Assembly: GCF_003097535.1 (NCBI RefSeq)
Contig: NZ_CP029187.1
Coordinates: 1,798,001 to 1,862,000, forward strand
Source: Flavobacterium pallidum
GTDB lineage: Bacteria; Bacteroidota; Bacteroidia; Flavobacteriales; Flavobacteriaceae
Direction of reading: 5' to 3'
DNA: 64,000 bases
The stretch's first letter is position 1. Each line of letters begins with the position of its first letter. Below, piece after piece: positions 8,125-14,524 of this stretch. The position numbers were made by a program, and so were the translations under genes. The notes under the pieces were generated by a model. It was given only the letters and a program-made list of their open reading frames with translations. It was not told where the DNA came from and made no database searches.

Positions 8125-8143
8125 AACGTCATTTTTGAATATA

Positions 8144-8151
8144 CAAAAGTA
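8144..8151 (-). promoter_or_regulatory. -7 promoter element for the DUF2809-nhaA-crcB operon
   Basis: Minus strand TACTTTTG, matching TAnnTTTG, 19 bp upstream of the ATG at 8124. The -33 box is not clear. Confidence 0.5.
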
Positions 8152-8211
8152 ACGGTCCTGTAGGTTAAAACAGTATATTTTGACTACATTTATAAAAATT
8201 GAAACCCTGCC

Positions 8212-9741
8212 ATGTTTAACGACGCCAATACCGGAATCCTGCTGGCTGCCAGCCGTGATGCTATTTTAATTCTCGACAGCCATCTTAATGTCCTGACAGC
8301 GAATCCGTTTTTTTGCCGGAACTTCGGCCTGGACCCCAAAGACATTGAGGGAAAGCCCTTGTATGATATCGATGGCAATGCCTGGGACGATTCTGCAATC
8401 CATTTCCTTTTTAATGAATTGCTGCCTGCTGATGGCCATGTCGAAGATTATGAAGTTACGATTGATTTTCATAGGAATGGCTTCCGTGACCTGATTCTAA
8501 ATGCAAGGCAATCGACTGGTCATGGTCCGGAATTGATTTTCCTGATTGCTGAAGATGTGACCGAAAAGAAAAAAGCGTTGCAGCTCCAGGCCGGGATTGA
8601 AGCAGAACTGGAAATGCTGGTGAAGCTGCGTACTGCCGAGTTGGAGCAATCGCGTGCCTACCTGAATTCGGTTTTGGGATCGACCCATTATGGAATTGCG
8701 AGTTATGAGCCCGTACGGAATGATACAGGGGAAATCGTTGATTTCAGGATTATTTACACCAATCAGGAAGTTCCGGGTAATTTTGGGCTTTCGGTTCAGG
8801 ATGTTGTGGGGAAAACTTTCACGGAAGTCTATCCGTCGATATTCGAGAATGGCATTTTTGAAAAAATCAGGGATTGTATTTTGACGGGCATGTCGAATAC
8901 TTATGAAATCGCTGTGAATAAAGGCAACAATGAAATCTGGCTGACCGCCGCTACGGAACGTGTGAATGATTCGGTAACGATTACCTCAAAAAATATCACT
9001 GCAGAAAAATCGGCCGCATTGCAGCTCGAACGCATGAATACGCTCCTATTCAATAAGAATAAGGAATTGTCGTCATTCACTTATATAGCTTCGCACGACC
9101 TGCAGGAACCTTTACGCAAAATCAGGATGTTCATCAGCAGGATACTGGAGGAAGAGCACCATTTTTCAGACAATACGTTATCTTATTTTACAAACATCAA
9201 CAGCACTGCCATGAGAATGCAGACGCTTATAGATGCGCTGCTGAGTTATTCGAGCATGGATTCAGATATTTTCAAAACCGAGCGTACCGATCTGAATAAA
9301 TTCCTCAAAGAGGTTTGTTCCCTGATCGATATTTCGATTGAAGAAAGTGGTGCGGTGTTTGAAGCAGAGCCGCTTCCCGCAGTCTACGTCGTACGCATTC
9401 AATTCCAGCAACTACTGCTCAATATCATTAACAATGCCATCAAATACAGAAAGCCGGGCATCCCCCCGATCATCAAAATCAGTGCTGAAAAAATAGAAAA
9501 TGATAATGGAAAATTCTGGAAACTGATGATTGAAGACAACGGCATCGGATTTGATCCACAGTATGGCGACAAGATTTTTGAAGTGTTCCAAAGGCTGCAC
9601 GGCAAGCGCGAATATGAAGGAACCGGAGTCGGGCTGGCCATCTGCAAAAAAATCATGCAGAACCATCACGGTAATATTACAGCGGAAGGGAACCCTGGTA
9701 AAGGAGCGAAATTCAATATCTTTATTCCGGTAAAAAGCTGA
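8212..9741 (+). CDS. cytosolic PAS-PAS sensor histidine kinase
   Basis: A 509-residue kinase without transmembrane segments. A first PAS domain spans about 8-115, a coiled linker about 120-150 and a second PAS about 150-265. The HisKA dimerisation domain follows with SHDLQEPLRK; the phosphorylated histidine is H295. The ATPase domain has the N-box NIINNAIKY (404-412), G1 EDNGIGFD near 441-448 and G2 GTGVGLAI near 470. The HDLQEPLR motif is the phytochrome/bacteriophytochrome-like kinase subclass. Such kinases commonly use stand-alone receivers like the one at 5659-6063, but that partnership is only a suggestion. It is convergent with mscS, 4 bp apart. Confidence 0.92.
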   Translation: MFNDANTGILLAASRDAILILDSHLNVLTANPFFCRNFGLDPKDIEGKPLYDIDGNAWDDSAIHFLFNELLPADGHVEDYEVTIDFHRNGFRDLILNARQSTGHGPELIFLIAEDVTEKKKALQLQAGIEAELEMLVKLRTAELEQSRAYLNSVLGSTHYGIASYEPVRNDTGEIVDFRIIYTNQEVPGNFGLSVQDVVGKTFTEVYPSIFENGIFEKIRDCILTGMSNTYEIAVNKGNNEIWLTAATERVNDSVTITSKNITAEKSAALQLERMNTLLFNKNKELSSFTYIASHDLQEPLRKIRMFISRILEEEHHFSDNTLSYFTNINSTAMRMQTLIDALLSYSSMDSDIFKTERTDLNKFLKEVCSLIDISIEESGAVFEAEPLPAVYVVRIQFQQLLLNIINNAIKYRKPGIPPIIKISAEKIENDNGKFWKLMIEDNGIGFDPQYGDKIFEVFQRLHGKREYEGTGVGLAICKKIMQNHHGNITAEGNPGKGAKFNIFIPVKS

Positions 9742-9745
9742 AAGT

Positions 9746-10561
9746 TTACAGTTTAATCAAATTATAGCCGTGGCTTTTCAGTGCTTCCATCACCTGGATT
9801 AACACTTTGGAGCGGGTGTTGCCATTAGTGATATCGGCGTCAGTCTTTACCCAATAACGTGTTGTGACCTGCACCGTATTTCCCGTAACAGCCGAAACAA
9901 CTACGGAATTCTCAAGTTTTTCATTAATGACTTCATCGATTTCGGTAAGTTTCGCGGTAATGATTTCGATGGCTTTCTGGTAATCGGCACCATATTCGAG
10001 GTTGATGGTGAAATCCTGGAGCAGGAAACCGCCACTATTGTAATTGATCAGCGTATTCTTTATCAATAACGCATTTGGGATGTAAATGTCTTTGCCGTCA
10101 CTTTTGATTTGTGTATCGCGCAGGTTCAGCGAAATGACTTTTCCTTTTACACCATTACTTTCAATAATTTCACCGATGGAAAACGGTCGTTTGAATGCCA
10201 AAAGAATGCCGGCCAGGAAGTTTTCACCAATATCTTTCAGCGCAAAACCGATGACGAATGCTGAAATTCCGGCACCTGCAAGCAAACTTGTAGCGATGCC
10301 ATTGAGCCCGATAATACGGAATACAATCAATATACCGATGATCAGCAAGACCGCCTTAACCAGCCTGGAAATGAAATTGGCCAGTAAAGGATCATGCATG
10401 CGGCGTTTAAGCCGTTTGTCTGAAAATTGCTGGACTTTAGAAGCAATGAACCATGCCATTAGGAAAATAAGTATGGCCAGCCCGATTTTCGGGGTAATAT
10501 CTACTAATTTATAATAGTATTTTTGTATGTGGTCCGCTATATCTGAAAAAAAATCCTCCAT
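9746..10561 (-). CDS. small-conductance mechanosensitive channel, MscS family
   Basis: A 271-residue channel with three transmembrane helices (about 24-42, 60-80 and 88-112). The pore-lining TM3 and beta-domain entry read GAGISAFVIGFALKDIGENF, the MscS signature, followed by the vestibule domain. It opens on membrane tension to release solutes during hypo-osmotic shock. The start MEDFFSDIADHI at 10561 is the only sensible one. It lies inside a 14-bp perfect inverted repeat that could hide the start codon in mRNA (see 10545-10602). Confidence 0.92.
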   Translation of the reverse strand: MEDFFSDIADHIQKYYYKLVDITPKIGLAILIFLMAWFIASKVQQFSDKRLKRRMHDPLLANFISRLVKAVLLIIGILIVFRIIGLNGIATSLLAGAGISAFVIGFALKDIGENFLAGILLAFKRPFSIGEIIESNGVKGKVISLNLRDTQIKSDGKDIYIPNALLIKNTLINYNSGGFLLQDFTINLEYGADYQKAIEIITAKLTEIDEVINEKLENSVVVSAVTGNTVQVTTRYWVKTDADITNGNTRSKVLIQVMEALKSHGYNLIKL

Positions 10562-10602
10562 AAAATAATTTTTACATAAAATTAAATCTTATGGAGGATT
10601 TT
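10545..10602 (-). promoter_or_regulatory. strong hairpin overlapping the mscS start codon
   Basis: In the mscS transcript AAAATCCTCCATAA (10602-10589) is the exact reverse complement of TTATGGAGGATTTT (10563-10550), with a 25-nt AT-rich loop. The second arm contains the ATG start codon, and eight T follow. It can therefore act as a transcription terminator/attenuator of the upstream genes, or as a start-codon-sequestering hairpin. Both readings are inference; the repeat itself is directly visible. Confidence 0.7.
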
Positions 10603-10648
10603 GCTTTTTAGGATTTGGGGTTTATTTTATAAAATCCCGAAAGGCAAT

Positions 10649-10876
10649 TCAGGATCGTTTCTCGTTATAATTCCCACGCATGTGCTGATTGATAAATGTG
10701 ATGAGGCCAATGCCATTCCCAGCCAGCCGTTTCATGATTTCAATATTGGCCTTGCCAGTGCTCTTGCTGTTGTAATAGTATGTACTCCCATCGTCGAACA
10801 TAATGGCGATTCCGTTTTCGTCAAAGTCATACGCCCAAATACCACCGTATCCGCTTTTATTGGCGTAAGGTTTCAT
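10649..10876 (-). CDS. small hypothetical protein, faintly KTSC-like
   Basis: A 75-residue protein of unknown function. The central part (GIWAYDFDENGIAIMFDDGS, then TYYYN) is a beta-rich pattern reminiscent of KTSC-domain proteins, followed by a helix and FINQHMRGNY. The resemblance is weak. The ATG at 10876 overlaps the TGA of the upstream gene as TGATG, so translation is coupled; a TTG at 10879 is the alternative start. Confidence 0.6.
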   Translation of the reverse strand: MKPYANKSGYGGIWAYDFDENGIAIMFDDGSTYYYNSKSTGKANIEIMKRLAGNGIGLITFINQHMRGNYNEKRS

Positions 10877-11376
10877 CAAACTGCTGCCGGAAAGGTGGAT
10901 TTCATTTTTCGAGGCGTAAAATTTTCGAATAATTTTTGTGTTGGTTTTTCTTTAACGGATGGCAGTGATATGGTGCGGTAATCATTCACAACGGTCTGGA
11001 AACGTATCAACTCCGCAAAATGGGCATACGCAGCCGAAGCAAACCACCCGACGGGTACCTGCTTTGCACGAACCTGCCATGGCAGTAATTTAAATACCGC
11101 GTCAATAGAATCGACATTCGAGCGCAACACATGGATGTGGTCATTGATCATCATGAATTTTACAGTTTCTTCTACTGGATCAAACGTTGTCGGTTTCTCG
11201 ATATAAAGGATTTTTGCCCCCGCATTGCGGTCAAGGAAGCAAAGTGTTTTTTGATAAGTTTCATCCCAGCTTCCATCACAGAAAACCAGCATATCATAAT
11301 CGGTCGTGTTATAGATCAAAGCTGTGGGTGAAATTGGGTCGGTAAGTGGGCTCTGATTTTTCATATTTTCTTGCAT
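10876..11376 (-). CDS. hypothetical cytosolic protein
   Basis: A 166-residue protein I do not recognise. It is mixed alpha/beta with a possible Rossmann-like strand (DYDMLVFCDGSW), an aromatic/tryptophan-rich middle (LLPWQVRAKQVPVGWFASAA) and a basic C-terminus. No signal peptide or membrane helix. An upstream ATG at 11412 exists in frame, but a TAGCTTTG promoter element (11391-11398) lies downstream of it. The start at 11376 is therefore preferred. It is coupled to the 75-residue gene by a TGATG overlap. Confidence 0.6.
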   Translation of the reverse strand: MQENMKNQSPLTDPISPTALIYNTTDYDMLVFCDGSWDETYQKTLCFLDRNAGAKILYIEKPTTFDPVEETVKFMMINDHIHVLRSNVDSIDAVFKLLPWQVRAKQVPVGWFASAAYAHFAELIRFQTVVNDYRTISLPSVKEKPTQKLFENFTPRKMKSTFPAAV

Positions 11377-11390
11377 TTGAATTAGATTGT

Positions 11391-11398
11391 CAAAGCTA
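11391..11398 (-). promoter_or_regulatory. -7 promoter element that decides the start of the 166-residue gene
   Basis: Minus strand TAGCTTTG, matching TAnnTTTG, 14 bp upstream of the ATG at 11376 and inside the longer open frame starting at 11412. Confidence 0.5.
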
Positions 11399-11497
11399 TA
11401 TTTCGGTTGCAAAGAAAATTTATACTGATTTTGGAAAAGTTTATAGGATTACGTTGTTACGCATCAGCCGAGGAATAAACTAACAGCTAAATTCCTG

Positions 11498-11902
11498 TTA
11501 ATGCTTCACCAACAACCATCTGTTGCCAAATTTGTCGATCAAATCACCGGAAAATCCGCCACCAAAAACATCTTCCACCGGATGCGCTTGACGGCCCCCG
11601 GTGGAAAGCTTTTTATAATACCTTCTGATTTCCTCTTCCGTATCGCAATGCAGCATCAGCGTGACGGCATTGCCACGTTGCAGGCCGTCGTCGTCGGGCA
11701 TGTCAGTGGCGGTGAGTTGCAGATTGCTGTTGGTGAGTGTTGCCTGCAGTATGGCGTGTCGCATTGCAGGCGGCATATTTTCGCCCAAAGGCGTATCACC
11801 TAATTCCTGCAATTGCAATTCTCCGCCAAGGCAGTCGCGGTAGAATTGCATTGCCTGCCTGCAGTTGCCATTAAAGGTCAGGTATGCACTGATATGTGCC
11901 AT
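11498..11902 (-). CDS. VOC-superfamily protein, PhnB-like
   Basis: A 134-residue protein of the glyoxalase/bleomycin-resistance (VOC) fold. The opening ISAYLTFNGNCRQAMQFYRD and the closing DVFGGGFSGDLIDKFGNRW are the usual signature of PhnB-like (formerly 3-demethylubiquinone methyltransferase-like) members. The metal-ligand positions of true glyoxalases are not all obvious, so the activity is unknown. It starts 2 bp after the DinB gene stop and is probably cotranscribed with it; such DinB/VOC neighbours are common in Bacteroidota. Confidence 0.85.
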   Translation of the reverse strand: MAHISAYLTFNGNCRQAMQFYRDCLGGELQLQELGDTPLGENMPPAMRHAILQATLTNSNLQLTATDMPDDDGLQRGNAVTLMLHCDTEEEIRRYYKKLSTGGRQAHPVEDVFGGGFSGDLIDKFGNRWLLVKH

Positions 11903-11904
11903 CG

Positions 11905-12420
11905 TTACATTTTTTTGCGGATGTTTTGAAGTTGCAGCGTATGCCGTTGTGCATGGATCAGGTTGAAACTAATCCATTCATACAATGTTAAAGCCCCAAA
12001 ACCGGGCAATTCAAAGAGGCGGCTTTCCAATGACAAATCGGCATCTTCAGCCATGCCGCGGTGTTGTTCTTCAATAGCTTTTAATTCGGACAATTGCGCT
12101 TTGATATCATGTTTTTCGGATGTGGGCACTAAAAAATCCGGTGATGTCAGCCTGATGCTGTAATCAAGGAACATTTTTTTAATGGCGGGAATTTTTTCGT
12201 CCAATGGGCGGTCGGATTTTTCGGTTTTTGTACCCAAACGGCCTATACCCGACATCCCTTTAATGAGGTGCTCGGCAACCTGCCCGGCGGACCAGCTTCC
12301 CGCAAACGGTTGGATGTCTGTCTCTGCTTCACTGAAGGCGCCGATGGCAGTATATAGTGATTCGAATGTATGCTGGATTTCGTTTACAAGCATGGCTCTT
12401 TCTTTTTTGAATGTTTTCAT
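11905..12420 (-). CDS. DinB-family protein
   Basis: A 171-residue four-helix-bundle protein. The segment SWSAGQVAEHLIKG carries the first metal-site histidine and LIHAQRHTLQ near the C-terminus carries the others, matching the DinB_2/YfiT-like arrangement. Members may be metal-dependent thiol transferases, but the actual substrate is unknown. It is first in a two-gene operon with the VOC protein. A possible TAATTTTG element lies at 12495-12502. Confidence 0.8.
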   Translation of the reverse strand: MKTFKKERAMLVNEIQHTFESLYTAIGAFSEAETDIQPFAGSWSAGQVAEHLIKGMSGIGRLGTKTEKSDRPLDEKIPAIKKMFLDYSIRLTSPDFLVPTSEKHDIKAQLSELKAIEEQHRGMAEDADLSLESRLFELPGFGALTLYEWISFNLIHAQRHTLQLQNIRKKM

Positions 12421-12494
12421 TATTGTAGTAGTTGATTCGTATCCAGGGATAGTAATTTTTAAATGATTACACTGTTCGTTTTTTCTGATAAAGA

Positions 12495-12502
12495 CAAAAT
12501 TA
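12495..12502 (-). promoter_or_regulatory. possible -7 element for the DinB-VOC operon
   Basis: Minus strand TAATTTTG, 75 bp upstream of the ATG at 12420. The distance is long and no -33 box is seen, so this is weak. Confidence 0.3.
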
Positions 12503-12550
12503 ATGGATGCATCAGGAGTTCATGTTGTGTAAAACCGACTTATGAAAGGG

Positions 12551-12581
12551 TTGATTCCGACAAACGGTTTGTGTACTTTTG
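12551..12581 (+). promoter_or_regulatory. promoter of the GlxA-type regulator
   Basis: TTGA (12551-12554), a 19-bp spacer and TACTTTTG (12574-12581). The spacing is ideal for a Bacteroidota promoter although the -33 box is imperfect. It predicts a leader of about 60 nt before the ATG at 12648. Confidence 0.55.
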
Positions 12582-12588
12582 TCTGGAT

Positions 12589-12633
12589 CATCAGATTTTC
12601 GGATTGTCAGATCTTCAGACTTTCCGACAATCC
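12589..12633 (+). repeat. short repetitive leader with hairpin upstream of the GlxA-type gene
   Basis: Partly repeated units (ATCAGATTTTCGGATTG, TCAGATCTTCAGACTTTC) end in an inverted repeat: GGATTGTC (12601-12608) pairs with GACAATCC (12626-12633). It lies wholly within the predicted 5' leader. Confidence 0.5.
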
Positions 12634-12647
12634 AAAAAGCTATTCCT

Positions 12648-13634
12648 ATGAGACATATTTCAATATTAGTCCCGAATGGACATACGAGCCTCCCAAATAT
12701 TGACGGTACGCACCAGATTTTCAGTGAAGTCAATTCCATAGCCGCACGTTTTGGCTTGCCACCGTTTTTTGAGGTGAAGCTGGTCGGCATTTCCGAGACC
12801 ATCAGCCAGCGTAGCGGCCGTTACACCATTGTTCCGGATTGCCTGATTGGTGATGTAAAGCAAACCGACCTCATTATTATTCCAGCCATGCACGGCAATA
12901 TGCCTGAAATGATTGCACTCAATAAGGATTTTATTCCCTGGATCAGGAAACAATATGAAAACGGCGCGGAGATTGCCAGCCTCTGCATCGCTTCGTTTTT
13001 CCTTGCTGAAACAGGATTGCTCACAGGAAAGCAATGCGCGACACATTGGGGTTCAGTGAATGAATTCCGGCGGATGTTTCCCGAAATCAACGTCGTAGAT
13101 GATAAAATAATCACTGATGAGGATGGGATTTATACCAGTGGTGGCGCTTATTCGTTTTTAAACTTATTGATTTACCTTATCGAAAAATACGCCGGCCGTG
13201 ACATGGCGATAGGCATTGCCAAAGGCTTTATGATCGACATTGACCGCGTCAGCCAATCACCTTTCATCATGTTTAAGGGACAGAAAGAACACGAAGATGA
13301 GCCGGTAAAAAAAGCGCAGGATTATATTGAGCAAAATTTCGACAATAAAATTACCGTCGACGACCTCGCCGACCGTTTCGCAATCGGGCGCCGCAGCCTT
13401 GAACGGCGTTTCAAAAAGGCGACCTGCAATACCGTTGTCGAATACATCCAAAGGGTCAAGATTGAAGCCGCCAAACGCAGTTTCGAAACCAGCCGCAAAA
13501 ACATTTCCGAAGTCATGTATGATGTCGGTTACACCGATACGAAGGCGTTTCGTGATGTATTCAAGAAAATAACGGGATTGACACCTGTAGAATATCGGAA
13601 TAAGTATAATAAGGGTAGTTTTCAGTCTCAGTAG
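12648..13634 (+). CDS. GlxA-type AraC-family transcriptional regulator with DJ-1/PfpI domain
   Basis: A 328-residue protein. An N-terminal DJ-1/PfpI amidotransferase-like domain (about 1-195) contains the cysteine in EIASLCIASFFLAETGLL. The C-terminal double helix-turn-helix AraC domain (about 225-318) contains DDLADRFAIGRRSLERRF and the second HTH with VGYTDTKAFRDVFKKITG. Such regulators sense a small molecule with the non-enzymatic DJ-1 domain. The start at 12648 matches the DJ-1 N-terminus MRHISILVPNG; an upstream in-frame ATG lies in the leader. The last codons run into a repetitive patch. The target genes are unknown; the divergent DinB operon is a candidate. Confidence 0.88.
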   Translation: MRHISILVPNGHTSLPNIDGTHQIFSEVNSIAARFGLPPFFEVKLVGISETISQRSGRYTIVPDCLIGDVKQTDLIIIPAMHGNMPEMIALNKDFIPWIRKQYENGAEIASLCIASFFLAETGLLTGKQCATHWGSVNEFRRMFPEINVVDDKIITDEDGIYTSGGAYSFLNLLIYLIEKYAGRDMAIGIAKGFMIDIDRVSQSPFIMFKGQKEHEDEPVKKAQDYIEQNFDNKITVDDLADRFAIGRRSLERRFKKATCNTVVEYIQRVKIEAAKRSFETSRKNISEVMYDVGYTDTKAFRDVFKKITGLTPVEYRNKYNKGSFQSQ

Positions 13635-13676
13635 GCAGTCTCAGTATGCAGTGTGCTCATATCAAAACTGCCTGCT
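13623..13676. repeat. CAGT-rich repeat with inverted arm at convergent gene ends
   Basis: CAGTCTCAGTAGGCAGTCTC and CAGTATGCAGT form direct repeats. AGTAGGCAGT (13630-13639) can pair with ACTGCCTGCT (13667-13676), allowing one G-U. It covers the stop codon of the regulator at 13634 and reaches the end of the convergent DUF4249 gene, so it may serve as a weak bidirectional terminator. A related patch lies at 30849-30885. Confidence 0.55.
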
Positions 13677-13681
13677 GCGAC

Positions 13682-14512
13682 TTATTGTACAGTATAATCC
13701 ATTTTTGAAACCTCTGAAACACGGAAATAGCCCAGTGCAAAGTTCTTACTGTCGGTATAGTTGATGATATTTCCCCTCACATTCGTAGGAGGTGAAGACC
13801 AAGGCCCGCCCCCGCCTTCGGTAATTTCTGTCAGGATGGCCATGTAATTCATATACCTTTGGGAAACGCCGTAAATTGAAAATGTCGTTTCGTCGCCTGC
13901 CTTGAGGTCTTCATTAAGGTAAAAGCCATAAGTCTGGTTGCCCTGGAAAAACTCATCGTCAAAAGCGTCGTAGTCCGGAAAAACGGTGATATTGGTTTCA
14001 AAAGCCGTCAGGTAAAAGTTGTTTTCGGCACCATTATCACTGAAAAAATATTTCAGTTCGATGTCTTTGCCCGATACGCCGCCTTCATTATTTTGCGCCA
14101 CCGATTCTACATCCGGCGCTGCAAAAAGTTTCTCTGTGGCTTCATAAGTCTGCCCCCCGGAAATCACGGTAAGTTTATAAGTCTCTCCAATCTGTGGTAC
14201 GAAATTATCACACAGGTATTCGCCGGTTCCAGGGCTTTCGATGAATTCGAAAATGGTGTTGCTGCTGTTGCTGATGCGCACTTGAGCATTGGAAACTACG
14301 GGTATTTCGGTTTCATAAAACCCTGTTGTGGTGGTCAGTTTTACTTTTTGATGGCTGCCGTCGGTGCCTTTTACCCAGTCGATTGAAGCGTCGATAACCA
14401 GTTTTGGCGCTGCGGTATTCAGGTCGACATCCACCACTTCCTCACAACTGCTTATCGAAACCGCGGCTATTAGCAATAGGATGTATTTGAAATTTTTGTT
14501 TATTGTCCTCAT
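13682..14512 (-). CDS. DUF4249 lipoprotein, TonB-receptor partner
   Basis: A 276-residue lipoprotein with signal and lipobox SISSC (Cys23). It belongs to the DUF4249 family by its CEEVVDVDLNTAAPKLVIDA opening and beta-rich body. DUF4249 proteins are encoded next to TonB-dependent receptors in Bacteroidota and probably form a surface lid or ligand-binding partner, much as SusD does for SusC. Here it starts 12 bp after the receptor gene in the same transcript. The ligand is not known. Confidence 0.85.
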   Translation of the reverse strand: MRTINKNFKYILLLIAAVSISSCEEVVDVDLNTAAPKLVIDASIDWVKGTDGSHQKVKLTTTTGFYETEIPVVSNAQVRISNSSNTIFEFIESPGTGEYLCDNFVPQIGETYKLTVISGGQTYEATEKLFAAPDVESVAQNNEGGVSGKDIELKYFFSDNGAENNFYLTAFETNITVFPDYDAFDDEFFQGNQTYGFYLNEDLKAGDETTFSIYGVSQRYMNYMAILTEITEGGGGPWSSPPTNVRGNIINYTDSKNFALGYFRVSEVSKMDYTVQ

Positions 14513-14524
14513 GATGATTGATGA

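Noticed and set aside
8125..8211. Fluoride riboswitch upstream of the operon carrying crcB
   Set aside because: No conserved crcB-motif pseudoknot sequence seen; crcB is also the third gene of the operon.
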